Translations under genes and position numbers: made by a program
Part shown: one piece after another, positions 55,235 through 64,000 of the stretch
Position numbering within the stretch: the stretch's first letter is position 1
How the letters are laid out: each line of letters begins with the position of its first letter
Notes under the pieces: model-generated
The model's input: the letters and a program-made list of their open reading frames with translations, nothing else
What the model was told of the DNA's origin: nothing
Databases searched by the model: none
NCBI RefSeq assembly: GCF_003710815.1
Contig: NZ_RHHP01000020.1
Coordinates: 1 to 64,000, forward strand
DNA length: 64,000 nt
Direction: 5' to 3'
DNA from: Brevibacillus centrosporus
GTDB taxonomy: Bacteria > Bacillota > Bacilli > Brevibacillales > Brevibacillaceae

Positions 55235-56575
55235 TCATGCTGCTTTGCCGATCGGGGATTGCTGCTCCGACTCAGGTGCGTTGCGCACATTGACCCCGGC
55301 GTCGCGCAGCATCCATTCGATGTAACAACCATAGCCCGAGGTTGGATCGTTGACAAAAACATGTGTCACTGCTCCCACAATCTTTCCTTTTTGAATAATG
55401 GGGCTGCCGCTCATTCCCTGAACAATGCCACCCGTTTTTTCCAGGAGACGTTTGTCCGTCACTTTAATTATCATGCCTTTTGTAGCAGGAAAATGCTGCT
55501 TGATCACATTTGCGATCTCAATATCGAACTCTTCTACCTTTTGCCCGTTTACGACGGTCAAAATTTTGGCAGGGCCTTCTTCTACCTGCTCTGCCAGAGC
55601 AACAGGGAGTGGCTCATCGTAAAAGCTTCTTTTCGGTTCGTCCTTCATTTTTCCAAAAATGCCGAAAGGAGTATTTTTGGTGATGTTACCTAGCACTTCA
55701 CTCTCGTTGTAAAAACGAGCAAACTTTTCACCGGGATTGCCGCTCTGTCCTTTTTCTATGGATGTCACACTGGCTTGAACGATCTGCCCGTCCCCAACGA
55801 CAATGGCCTGCCCAGTATCCACGTCGGAAATAACATGTCCCAACGCACCATATGCCTTTGATTGGGGATCATAAAAAGTAAGCGTTCCTACTCCTGCTGC
55901 CGAATCGCGAATGTACAGACCCATTCGGTACTCGTTATCCTTTTTGTCTTTGGCTGGCTGCAGAGTGAGGTTGAGCTTTTCTTTTCCACGCACGACTAAG
56001 AGCTGCACCGGATGATTCTTCTTTCCGGCCTCGTTGATCATCTTTTTGACATCGCTCATGTCGTTGATGTACAGATCATTCATTTTGACAATCATGTCTC
56101 CTACGTGTATGCCAGACTGCTCTCCAGGTGAGAATTTGGATTTGCCATCATCCACCAAATGATGGCCCACGACGAGAACACCCGCTGTTTGAAGCTTGAC
56201 GCCAATCGACTGTCCACCCGGATACAAACGGAAATCAGGCAGGACGTTCACTTTGACGGCTGTCAGGGGGATATTTCGCCACTTCACCTGCAATTGGGCT
56301 TCACCTGCCCGACGAGGCTCGACGGACATCGGCTTGCTCAAATCAACGGACACTTCACGCGCCTGCGTCCCATTGACGTGCAAAATGTCGGGGTTGCTGT
56401 TGACAAGAGTGCCCATTACTGGCACGGAGACGCGCAACTGTTCGAGGGATCCTTCCATCACTCGCAATTCGTGAGGAAAGGACGACAGATCGCGGAACGG
56501 GGTGGAACTCACGACGAGGGCCGTGATGAGGAGAAGGAAACTTCCCATCCATTTTCTTTTGTTCTGTCGGATCAC
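55235..56575 (-). CDS. spoIVB: SpoIVB serine peptidase
   Basis: About 446 residues. N-terminal signal anchor (about 10-25), a PDZ domain (about 125-205), and an S55 peptidase domain with catalytic His in GALGHVISD (about 247) and Ser in QGMSGSPI (about 389). Made in the forespore; it cleaves SpoIVFA to start pro-sigma-K processing in the mother cell. The GTG at 56575 with AGGAG nine bases before is preferred over the TTG two codons upstream. Located between recN and spo0A, as in B. subtilis. Confidence 0.95.
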   Translation of the reverse strand: MIRQNKRKWMGSFLLLITALVVSSTPFRDLSSFPHELRVMEGSLEQLRVSVPVMGTLVNSNPDILHVNGTQAREVSVDLSKPMSVEPRRAGEAQLQVKWRNIPLTAVKVNVLPDFRLYPGGQSIGVKLQTAGVLVVGHHLVDDGKSKFSPGEQSGIHVGDMIVKMNDLYINDMSDVKKMINEAGKKNHPVQLLVVRGKEKLNLTLQPAKDKKDNEYRMGLYIRDSAAGVGTLTFYDPQSKAYGALGHVISDVDTGQAIVVGDGQIVQASVTSIEKGQSGNPGEKFARFYNESEVLGNITKNTPFGIFGKMKDEPKRSFYDEPLPVALAEQVEEGPAKILTVVNGQKVEEFDIEIANVIKQHFPATKGMIIKVTDKRLLEKTGGIVQGMSGSPIIQKGKIVGAVTHVFVNDPTSGYGCYIEWMLRDAGVNVRNAPESEQQSPIGKAA

Positions 56576-56669
56576 CAGCAATCACTCCTACCGTTCCCTA
56601 CCTACACCTATGTGACACCTCCACCTTGTGTACCTTTAATGTTGCCTCCGAGGAAGCGGATTATGTCAG

Positions 56670-56709
56670 GAAAAAAAGACTGCTACCCTTCTGTCAGGTA
56701 GCAGTCTTT
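56670..56709 (-). terminator. terminator of recN, stem starting within the last codons
   Basis: Perfect 13-base arms AAAGACTGCTACC / GGTAGCAGTCTTT, loop of nine, followed by TTTTTTT on the minus strand. The first arm (56697-56709) is the last four codons of recN. Confidence 0.88.
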
Positions 56710-58418
56710 CTTTCGCGTCCAAGCTCGATCATTTCACGAGCATGCTCTTCTGTTTTCGTCGTAACTTCCGCACCGCTCAGCATGCGAGCAAGCTCAATCA
56801 CACGCTCGTCATCTGACAGTCTCGTTACCAACGTCATCGTTTCGTGGTCACTCATTTCCTTTCGGATGAGAAAATGAGCGTCTGCCATGGAAGCAACCTG
56901 AGGCAGATGCGTAATGCAGAGGACCTGTCGCTGACCGGCAACACGGGCCAGCTTCTCTGCAATCGCTTGGGCCGCTCTCCCGCTGACTCCCGTATCCACT
57001 TCATCAAAGATTAAGGTCTCGACCTGATCTGTCCCTGCGAGAATGGCCTTGATCGCCAGCATCACACGGGAAAGCTCGCCACCGGATGCGATTTTGGCCA
57101 GCGGACGCAGGGGCTCGCCGGGGTTGGGAGAGATGAGAAACTCGATCTGATCCATCCCGTTAGCGTCTACCTGCCGCTTGATGCCCTCAATCTCGACACC
57201 ATCTTCATCCGGCGTTTGTCGGACATCAATCGCGAAACGAGCTCGTTCCATGTGCAGCTCTTTTAGCTGCTGCTCGATTTCGACAGCCAGCTTTTGCGCA
57301 CACTCCTGGCGGATGACTGACAGCTCCATAGCTTCTACAGCCAAGTCCGCTGCAAGCTCTGTCAGCCGCTCCTGAACCTGCTGAAGACGATCTTCATAGT
57401 GGTGCATGTCATCCAGCTCGTCCTGAATCGTCGCGGCATACTCCAAAATATCATCTACACTTTTTCCATACTTTCGTTTTAGCGATTGGATTTGATCCAG
57501 CCGACTTTCGACCTCTGCCAGTTGAGCTGGTTCGAAGTCCATCTGATACGACAAATGTCGCAGCTGATGCACCACGTCTTCAATCTGGTAGTACGCGCTC
57601 TGAACTGATTCCAAAATGGGTCCAAGCTGTTCATCGTAGCCAACCACGCGCTCTAGCTCGCCCATGGCGTGCCCAAGCCAGTCCATCCCTTTTTGATCTC
57701 CATACAGGGAACGATACGCGTCCTGCATGGATGAATAAACCTTCTCAATGTTCATCCATTTTTTTCGCTGCTGCTGCAGCTTGTCATCTTCTCCGGGGGA
57801 AAGCTGGGCCGACTCAATCTCGTTGAGCTGATATTCCAGCAGATCGATACGTTGAACAAGCTCTCGTTCATTTCTGGCCATCCGTTCCAAGTCCTGTTTG
57901 GTTTTGCGAAAAGCCGTGTACAGCTTTGTATACTCTGCCTTCGCAGCTCCCAGCGCCGATTCCCCGTATGCATCCAGCCAGTTGATATGCTTGTCCGACT
58001 GCATCAGCATATGCGTATCGTGCTGTCCGTGTACGGTAACCAGCCACGGTCCCAGCTCGCGCAGCATGGCAAGGGTGACCAACTGTCCATTCAGGCGAAT
58101 GATGCTTTTGCCCTGATTGGATATATCCCTTCTCACGACCAGCATGCCATCCTGCTCGACTTGGACACCAACACTCTCGCACACGCCTAAAGCCGGATGA
58201 AGCGCTGGCAGCTCAAACAATCCTTCGACCTCTGCCCGTGTTTCTCCATAACGGACAAAATCGGCGGATGCCCTTCCTCCCAGCAAGAGACCCAGCGCAT
58301 CGATGATGATGGATTTCCCTGCTCCTGTTTCACCGGTTAAGATATTCAGCCCTCTTTGAAAAGACACCGTTACCGATTTGATAATGGCAAAATTACGAAT
58401 GGAGAGTTCCACTAACAT
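56694..58418 (-). CDS. recN: DNA repair protein RecN
   Basis: 574 residues, an SMC-like protein. Walker A GETGAGKSI (near residue 30), long coiled coils on both sides (about 150-370), ABC-type signature LASGGELSRVMLAI and Walker B TLIFDEVDTGVSG. Acts early in double-strand break repair. Follows argR by 14 bases; ribosome site AAGGGG. Confidence 0.96.
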   Translation of the reverse strand: MLVELSIRNFAIIKSVTVSFQRGLNILTGETGAGKSIIIDALGLLLGGRASADFVRYGETRAEVEGLFELPALHPALGVCESVGVQVEQDGMLVVRRDISNQGKSIIRLNGQLVTLAMLRELGPWLVTVHGQHDTHMLMQSDKHINWLDAYGESALGAAKAEYTKLYTAFRKTKQDLERMARNERELVQRIDLLEYQLNEIESAQLSPGEDDKLQQQRKKWMNIEKVYSSMQDAYRSLYGDQKGMDWLGHAMGELERVVGYDEQLGPILESVQSAYYQIEDVVHQLRHLSYQMDFEPAQLAEVESRLDQIQSLKRKYGKSVDDILEYAATIQDELDDMHHYEDRLQQVQERLTELAADLAVEAMELSVIRQECAQKLAVEIEQQLKELHMERARFAIDVRQTPDEDGVEIEGIKRQVDANGMDQIEFLISPNPGEPLRPLAKIASGGELSRVMLAIKAILAGTDQVETLIFDEVDTGVSGRAAQAIAEKLARVAGQRQVLCITHLPQVASMADAHFLIRKEMSDHETMTLVTRLSDDERVIELARMLSGAEVTTKTEEHAREMIELGRERKTAT

Positions 58419-58432
58419 GGTATGTGACCCCT

Positions 58433-58882
58433 TTACAGCATTTCCATTAAGCGCTTTGTCACTTCATCGGTATTTTCCTTGGAACGGCAAATGATCAAAA
58501 TCGTGTTATCGCCGCTGATCGTTCCCATGATTTCTTCCCAGGGCAGGTTGTCAATCAGTTCAGCAACCGCATTTGCATGTCCGGACAAAGTTTTCAGAAC
58601 AATAAAGTGATCGGCTTTGTCGATGCTCATGAATGAATCGACGAGCATGCGTTTTAGCTTCTGCAGTGGATTGAACTTTTGCTCGGTTGGCACAGAATAC
58701 TTGTACCTTCCATCTGGCAGCGGCACCTTTACCAGATGCAACTCCTTTATATCACGGGACACAGTTGCTTGCGTCACATTGAAGCCAGCCGCACGCAGAC
58801 GTTCCACCAGCTCATCCTGGGTCTCCACCTCAGTGTTGCTGATGATATCCCGGATTCGGATATGTCGTTGCCCTTTATTCAT
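58433..58882 (-). CDS. argR: arginine repressor
   Basis: 149 residues. N-terminal winged helix ([17 protein letters not shown]) and C-terminal hexamerisation/arginine-binding domain with [14 protein letters not shown]. Controls arginine synthesis and catabolism; called ahrC in B. subtilis. Sits between nadK and recN, gap of 4 bases to nadK. Ribosome site GGGAG. Confidence 0.95.
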   Translation of the reverse strand: MNKGQRHIRIRDIISNTEVETQDELVERLRAAGFNVTQATVSRDIKELHLVKVPLPDGRYKYSVPTEQKFNPLQKLKRMLVDSFMSIDKADHFIVLKTLSGHANAVAELIDNLPWEEIMGTISGDNTILIICRSKENTDEVTKRLMEML

Positions 58883-58886
58883 ATGA

Positions 58887-59744
58887 TTACTCCCATTCCC
58901 CTTGTAATTTCGTACGAATTGCTTCGAAAAAGCCGCCTGTCTTCCATTTGATCAACGGTGTGACATACGGGGACTTTTTAATGAAAATTTGATCGCCGCC
59001 CTCCAGCCTGTAGCCGAATTGACCATCAATGGACAGCCCCATTTCCTGATGGACAGCGTCCACCTCTATGCGGATGACTTCGTTTCCAGAGAGCACCATC
59101 GGTCTTGCGGTCAATGAATGAGGAGCGACTGGCGTCAATAATAGCATGTCCACATTCGGGGCAACGATCGGCCCTCCTGCAGACAACGAGTACGCCGTCG
59201 AGCCAGTAGGCGTCGAGACGATCACACCGTCGCCACTAAAAGTCGCCACATAAGCGTTGTCCAAATAGACCGCGCATTGGATGATTCGGCAAAAAGAGCC
59301 TTTTGCGATCCCGATGTCATTCATCGCGGTATACGTGCCCAAGCTGACCTCTTTGCGGACAAGGGTCGCTTCCAGCATGGTGCGTTCTTCTATATCATAC
59401 TTTCCCAAAAGGAGATTATCGACAGCATGCTGCAGGTTCTCTGGCTCTGCTTCTGACAAAAAGCCCAATGTCCCGAGGTTGATCCCCAGTACCGGCAAAG
59501 AACGCCCAGCCAGCTGACGGGCGATACCCAGGAGCGTGCCGTCTCCCCCCAGTACGCATACGAGGTCGGCTTGTTTCCCGATCCCTTCTACAGTCGTTCC
59601 CAGCTCGGCACGTCCCAGGTCAGATGCGATGTGTTCATCCAGAAAAACCTCAGCACCACGGTCCTCTAACAGATAAAGCAGCTCGCGTGCAACGATTCGC
59701 GCCTCTGGTTTTCCTTTATTCGCTATAATTCCAATTTTCTTCAC
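58887..59744 (-). CDS. nadK: NAD kinase
   Basis: About 285 residues. GGDGT motif in [22 protein letters not shown] and [16 protein letters not shown] conserved. Phosphorylates NAD to NADP. Two GTG starts (59753, 59744) fit; the second gives [15 protein letters not shown] and a better-placed GGGGTGG. First gene of nadK-argR-recN behind a terminator. Confidence 0.93.
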   Translation of the reverse strand: MKKIGIIANKGKPEARIVARELLYLLEDRGAEVFLDEHIASDLGRAELGTTVEGIGKQADLVCVLGGDGTLLGIARQLAGRSLPVLGINLGTLGFLSEAEPENLQHAVDNLLLGKYDIEERTMLEATLVRKEVSLGTYTAMNDIGIAKGSFCRIIQCAVYLDNAYVATFSGDGVIVSTPTGSTAYSLSAGGPIVAPNVDMLLLTPVAPHSLTARPMVLSGNEVIRIEVDAVHQEMGLSIDGQFGYRLEGGDQIFIKKSPYVTPLIKWKTGGFFEAIRTKLQGEWE

Positions 59745-59807
59745 ATGGTCCACCCCAAACCGGTTGGTTGGAAATCCTTATACAAGTATACAACTTCTCA
59801 TGCATAA

Positions 59808-59845
59808 ATAAAAAGCCTCGTTTCGGACAAAACTCCCGAGGCTTT
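59808..59845 (-). terminator. terminator after tlyA
   Basis: Minus-strand stem AAAGCCTCG / CGAGGCTTT, 16-base loop, followed by TTAT. Separates dxs-tlyA from nadK-argR-recN. Confidence 0.8.
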
Positions 59846-59855
59846 GTGCACTTCC

Positions 59856-60674
59856 TTATTTTAACACGGCATGAGCTGAAGTGACTACCTCTGTTACCAG
59901 TTTTAGCCACTCCTCCGAATCCAGCCCGTCTCCACCTTTTGCAGCATGCATGACAAACTCGATGTTGCCCTCTCCCCCTGTGATCGGAGAGAAATCCAAA
60001 CCTTTCAAGGAGAAGCCAAGCCTTCGGGCATATTCTCCAATGTCTGTCAAAACGGCTTCATGGGTTTCAGGATCCCGCACGATGCCGTTCTTTCCAACCT
60101 TTTCTTTACCAGCTTCAAACTGTGGCTTTACAAGCGCGACCACTTCGCCGCCGTCTTTGAGAAAACGGTGCAAAACCGGCAAGATCAATCGCAAAGAAAT
60201 GAACGATACGTCGATGGACGCAGAATCCGGCATTTCATGATCAAAGGTCTCAGGATCCAGATGGCGGAAGTTCGTTCTTTCCATGACTACGACACGTTCG
60301 TCCTGACGGAGGCTCCATGCCAGCTGGCCATAGCCCACGTCAATTGCATAGACGAGCCGTGCGCCATGCTGCAGGGCACAATCCGTAAACCCGCCCGTAG
60401 AAGCTCCGATATCCATCATCACGCGTCCAGTCATGTCGATCCCAAAGACACGCAATGCCTTTTCCAGCTTCAGCCCACCACGTCCTACGTACGGATGGAC
60501 CTCCCCTTTGACCGTAATTGCGACATCCTCCGGGAATTTGGTTCCCGGTTTGTCGCACCGCTCGCCCGCTACTTGAACGAGTCCAGCCATGACAGCTGCT
60601 TTTGCTTTTTCTCTCGTTTCATATATGCCCCGTTCCACGAGCAGGACGTCTACACGCTCTTTTCGAATACTCAT
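59856..60674 (-). CDS. tlyA: TlyA-family rRNA methyltransferase
   Basis: 272 residues. N-terminal S4 RNA-binding domain ([28 protein letters not shown]), then a FtsJ-like Rossmann domain with [21 protein letters not shown]. The mycobacterial enzyme is a 2'-O-ribose methyltransferase of 16S and 23S rRNA. Its ATG overlaps the dxs stop as ATGA. Confidence 0.93.
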   Translation of the reverse strand: MSIRKERVDVLLVERGIYETREKAKAAVMAGLVQVAGERCDKPGTKFPEDVAITVKGEVHPYVGRGGLKLEKALRVFGIDMTGRVMMDIGASTGGFTDCALQHGARLVYAIDVGYGQLAWSLRQDERVVVMERTNFRHLDPETFDHEMPDSASIDVSFISLRLILPVLHRFLKDGGEVVALVKPQFEAGKEKVGKNGIVRDPETHEAVLTDIGEYARRLGFSLKGLDFSPITGGEGNIEFVMHAAKGGDGLDSEEWLKLVTEVVTSAHAVLK

Positions 60675-62557
60675 GCTTCCACTACGCCCTTCGATACTGG
60701 CATCAACGCACGCACACGGGACGCAATATTTTCTGCCGTGAGACCTACTTCGAGCCGTTGTTCTTTCACACTGCCATGCTCGACAAAATAGTCAGGAACT
60801 GCAATCATCTGTACACTTACATCGTGATAGCCTGCACGATTGTAGCATTCCAGTACAGCACTGCCGAAACCGCCCATTTCCGCGCCTTCTTCTACGGTAA
60901 TAATATGGTAGCCTTCTTTGGCAAGGCGCAGCAAAAGCTCCTCATCCAGCGGTTTGCAGAAGCGGGCATTGACGAGCATCGGCTCGAATCCCTCAGTCTT
61001 CAGCTGGCTCACTGCTTGCTCCGCTACCTCGAAAACATGCCCGAACGATACAATCGCCACATGCTTGCCTTCGCGTACGATTTCCGCTTTTCCGATCGGC
61101 AGTACCTTGAGTTCCTCGTCCATTTCGACTCCGCGCACAGGCAGACGTGGGTAACGGTAGGAAATCGGTCCTTCCTCGTAAACAGAAGCCGTTTTCATCA
61201 TATGACGCAGCTCGTTTTCGTCTTTCGGCGCCATGATGACCATATTGGGAATGATCCGCATAAAGGCGGTATCGTACATTCCCTGATGCGTTTCGCCGTC
61301 TGCACCAACCAAACCGGCGCGGTCCACGGCAAATACCACATTGAGCTTTTGACGAGCCACATCGTGGATCAGTTGATCGTACGCCCTTTGCAAGAACGTC
61401 GCGTAGATAGCCAAAACCGGTTTCAAGCCTTGGGTCGCCAATCCGGCAGCAAACGTACAAGCATGCTGCTCTGCGATCCCGACGTCAAACAGGCGTTCCG
61501 GGAACTTCTGTCCAAACGGGATCAGCCCTGAGCCAGCTGGCATGGCAGGTGTCACGGCGACGATATTTTTATCTTCGCTCGCGAGCTGCATCATGGTTTC
61601 AGCAAAGATCGACGTATAGGTCGGCGCTGACTTGGGCGTATCACCAGACTCAATCTTGTAGGTGCCGATTCCGTGCCACTTGACCGAATCCGCTTCCGCT
61701 GGGGCATAGCCCTTTCCTTTTTTGGTGATCGCGTGAATCAGCACAGGCCCTTTTGTCTGTTTGGCTGTCTTCATCGTATCCAAAAGCAGACCAATGTCAT
61801 GCCCGTCGATTGGGCCGATGTAAGTAAACCCGAGCTCCTCGAATAGAACCCCGGAAACCAGCAAATACTTCATGCTGTCCTTGAAACGCTCAGCCAGATT
61901 TGCCAGCTTTCCACCTACAGCAGGGATGGATTTGAGGAGGCCTTCCACCTCATCCTTTGCCCACTGGTAGTTCTCCGTGGAACGCAATTTGCCTAAATAG
62001 TTGTGCAGGGCGCCAACGTTCGGAGCGATGGACATTTCGTTATCGTTCAGCACCACGATCACGTTTTTTCGCTCATGCCCGATGTGGTTTAGTGCCTCCA
62101 GCGCCATCCCGCCGGTCAAGGCTCCATCCCCGATCACAGCAACCACATGATTTTTTTCCTTTTTCAAATCGCGGGCTGTCGCCATCCCCATCGCTGCAGA
62201 CAAGGACGTACTGCTGTGCCCGGTTTCCCACACGTCATGTGGGCTTTCAATCATTTTCGGAAACCCGCACAGCCCCTTGTATTGACGAAGGGTAGGGAAC
62301 ATGTCGCGGCGTCCCGTCAGCATTTTATGTACATAGGCCTGGTGCCCTACGTCCCAGATCAGCTTGTCCCGAGGGCTTTCGAATGCATAGTGCAAAGCCA
62401 GCGTCAGCTCGACTACACCAAGGTTTGGAGCCAAATGACCGCCCGTTTTGGACAGGTTCTCCACAAGAAACTGCCGGATTTCGGAGGCCAATGTATATAG
62501 CTGCGGCTGAGTGCACTTTTTTAAGTCTTGAGGATCATTTATAGTAGTTAGCAGCAT
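60671..62557 (-). CDS. dxs: 1-deoxy-D-xylulose-5-phosphate synthase
   Basis: 628 residues. Thiamine diphosphate motif [18 protein letters not shown] ... [37 protein letters not shown] and [18 protein letters not shown]. First step of the MEP route to isoprenoids. The usual upstream xseA-xseB-ispA genes are absent. ATG at 62557 with GAGG seven bases before. Confidence 0.96.
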   Translation of the reverse strand: MLLTTINDPQDLKKCTQPQLYTLASEIRQFLVENLSKTGGHLAPNLGVVELTLALHYAFESPRDKLIWDVGHQAYVHKMLTGRRDMFPTLRQYKGLCGFPKMIESPHDVWETGHSSTSLSAAMGMATARDLKKEKNHVVAVIGDGALTGGMALEALNHIGHERKNVIVVLNDNEMSIAPNVGALHNYLGKLRSTENYQWAKDEVEGLLKSIPAVGGKLANLAERFKDSMKYLLVSGVLFEELGFTYIGPIDGHDIGLLLDTMKTAKQTKGPVLIHAITKKGKGYAPAEADSVKWHGIGTYKIESGDTPKSAPTYTSIFAETMMQLASEDKNIVAVTPAMPAGSGLIPFGQKFPERLFDVGIAEQHACTFAAGLATQGLKPVLAIYATFLQRAYDQLIHDVARQKLNVVFAVDRAGLVGADGETHQGMYDTAFMRIIPNMVIMAPKDENELRHMMKTASVYEEGPISYRYPRLPVRGVEMDEELKVLPIGKAEIVREGKHVAIVSFGHVFEVAEQAVSQLKTEGFEPMLVNARFCKPLDEELLLRLAKEGYHIITVEEGAEMGGFGSAVLECYNRAGYHDVSVQMIAVPDYFVEHGSVKEQRLEVGLTAENIASRVRALMPVSKGVVEA

Positions 62558-62911
62558 GGGTATTCCTCACTTTCCACTGTTCGTTCTCCGGCGATTGTGC
62601 GTGCTGCAATCCAATCCAACCCAAGGAAAACACGGCTCCCCCTTTGGGCAGAGCCTTCAATTACGCTTCATTTACGCTCGCTTCATTATAACGGTTTCTA
62701 TACAAAAACACCACTTTTCATCAATATCAGCGAATACGAGTGAAAGATGTCCCACTTCCAGCAAGAGAACTTTTACCCATCTCAGCCCTCCATCCGTCAT
62801 TCAACGCGGCAAAAAAGGATGTGCAACCGATTTCATAAGTCATTGCGCTTGTATTTTTCTACACGTTAAAATAAAGTGGATCGAACAAAATCGAAGAGAG
62901 GTGGTACTTCC
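62558..62911. other. 354-base divergent intergenic region with leader hairpin
   Basis: No gene. On the minus strand a TATAAT box (62685-62690) with a poor -35 may drive dxs. Between it and the start codon lies a GC-rich hairpin, GGCTC-x-GCCC / GGGG-x-GAGCC (62634-62655), followed by GTTTTCC, a possible attenuator. The plus side should carry the peptidase promoter; only weak candidates were seen. Confidence 0.45.
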
Positions 62912-64000
62912 ATGAAATTTACCCAAATTGCTTATGAACGGGTCGATATGGAGCAGGTAGAACAGCAATTTGACCAGTTACTGCAGGCATTTGCACAAGC
63001 TTCAAGCTTTGAAGAGCAGGATCGGGTAATGGGGCAGCTCATCTCGCTGCGCCAGGAAGTCGAATCCGCCCGTGAAGTCGCCCAGATTCGCCATACCATA
63101 AACACCGAGGATACTTTTTACAAGGAGGAGCAGGACTATTGGGATGAAGTCGGTCCCGTGTACCAAGGTCTTGTTTCCCGTTACTACGATGCGATCGTCC
63201 ATTCCACGTTCCGTGCCAATCTCGAGAGGAAATGGGGGGCGCAGCTATTCCGGATCGCCGAAACTACGCTCCGTACCTTTTCCCCTGAAGTCGTGACTGA
63301 TCTGCAGGAGGAAAACAGGCTGACCAGCCGCTATGTCGCGCTCATCGCCTCCGCAAAAATTCAGTTTGAAGGGGAAGAGCGTACGATCCCGCAGCTGATT
63401 CCCTATCAGACCTCGACCGATCGAGCTACACGCAAAAAAGCAAATGAAGCGAAGTACGCTTTCTTCCAAAAGCATGCGGAAGAGCTCGATCAAATCTACG
63501 ATGATCTGGTCCAGGTACGCTCGAGAATCGCGAAAAAGCTCGGTTTTTCCAGCTTTGTCGAGCTTGCTTACGCCCGTCTGAACCGCACCGATTACAACGC
63601 CGAGCAGGTTGCCAACTTCCGCAAGCAGGTTCTTGCGCATATCGTTCCTGTCGCTACCAAGCTGGCCGAGCGCCAACGGGAGCGCATCGGCGTAGATGTT
63701 ATGAAGTATTACGATTTAAGCTTTGATTTTGCTACAGGAAATCCTACGCCAAAAGGTTCTCCTGAGTGGATCGTGGAAAACGGCAAGAAAATGTATGCCG
63801 AGCTTTCCCAGGAAACCGATGTGTTTTTCCAATTCATGCTCGAGAATGACTGTCTGGACTTGCTCAGCAAAAAGGGAAAAGCAACCGGAGGCTACTGCAC
63901 GTATATGAGCAAATACGAGCTGCCTTACATATTTGCCAACTTCAACGGAACCTCTGGCGATATCGATGTACTGACACATGAAGCTGGGCACGCCTTCCAG
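62912..64000 (+). CDS. M3-family oligoendopeptidase, partial at the right edge
   Basis: Open from ATG 62912 to the window end, 363 codons. The last residues DVLTHEAGHAFQ include the HExxH zinc motif of M3 peptidases (thimet/oligoendopeptidase F type). N-terminal helices match the family (for instance SSFVELAYARLNRTDYNAEQV). Cuts cytoplasmic oligopeptides and would fit an Opp peptide-uptake lifestyle. GAGAGGTGG is the ribosome site. Divergent from dxs. Confidence 0.9.
   Translation, partial: MKFTQIAYERVDMEQVEQQFDQLLQAFAQASSFEEQDRVMGQLISLRQEVESAREVAQIRHTINTEDTFYKEEQDYWDEVGPVYQGLVSRYYDAIVHSTFRANLERKWGAQLFRIAETTLRTFSPEVVTDLQEENRLTSRYVALIASAKIQFEGEERTIPQLIPYQTSTDRATRKKANEAKYAFFQKHAEELDQIYDDLVQVRSRIAKKLGFSSFVELAYARLNRTDYNAEQVANFRKQVLAHIVPVATKLAERQRERIGVDVMKYYDLSFDFATGNPTPKGSPEWIVENGKKMYAELSQETDVFFQFMLENDCLDLLSKKGKATGGYCTYMSKYELPYIFANFNGTSGDIDVLTHEAGHAFQ

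Overview
The window looks like a chromosomal core segment of a Gram-positive endospore former of the Bacillales, most likely Brevibacillus or a close Paenibacillaceae relative. The reasons are a full set of sporulation genes (spoVA, spoIIA, dacF, spoIIM, spo0A, spoIVB), strong AGGAGG ribosome binding sites, many TTG and GTG starts, and Bacillus-type gene order around xerD/deoB/punA and recN/spoIVB/spo0A combined with genes B. subtilis lacks, such as steA/steB. Genus assignment is inference. No rRNA, tRNA, insertion sequence, prophage or CRISPR array was seen.

Layout. 53-6618 (minus): the spoVA operon from spoVAA to spoVAF, then lysA, with a sigma-G promoter. 6789-9799 (plus): an accessory patch with a phosphotransferase, a CgeB-type glycosyltransferase carrying two LysM modules, and a NodB deacetylase. 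9891-12795 (minus): dacF-spoIIAA-spoIIAB-sigF with sigma-F-type and sigma-H/0A-box promoters. 12950-21574 (minus): a chemoreceptor, the oppABCDF peptide importer and an Lrp-type regulator. 21900-30982 (minus): nucleoside salvage (pdp, punA, deoB), xerD, yqzK, ald, a Fur-family regulator, spoIIM, an EndoQ-like nuclease and nudF. 31088-34417: mciZ overlapping a DUF3866 gene tail to tail, an M20 peptidase, a methylmalonyl-CoA epimerase and a 27-residue membrane peptide. 34495-36666: a large repeat-built secreted protein. 36913-45260 (minus): branched-chain amino acid catabolism (bkdR, bcd, lpdV, bkdAA, bkdAB, bkdB) with a sigma-54 promoter and a triple upstream repeat. 45726-49006 (minus): steA-steB plus two lipid-glycan genes. 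49134-53805: small metabolic and unknown genes. 54185-62557 (minus): spo0A, spoIVB, recN, argR, nadK, tlyA and dxs. 62912 to the right edge (plus): the start of an M3 oligopeptidase.

How the genes fit together. The sporulation genes cover successive steps: Spo0A (entry), MciZ (FtsZ block), SpoIIAA/AB/SigF (forespore sigma), SpoIIM (engulfment), SpoIVB (pro-sigma-K checkpoint signal) and SpoVA (dipicolinate uptake). Promoter sequences matching sigma-H with Spo0A boxes, sigma-F and sigma-G lie in front of the expected genes. Metabolic genes suit amino acid and peptide use: Opp import, alanine dehydrogenase, leucine dehydrogenase, branched-chain keto-acid dehydrogenase and methylmalonyl-CoA epimerase.

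The least explained parts are the steA-steB-glycosyltransferase-MraY-like cluster, the LysM-glycosyltransferase/deacetylase pair, the convergent mciZ/DUF3866 overlap, and the acidic four-repeat secreted protein. I saw no convincing wholly new multi-gene defence or mobile system.
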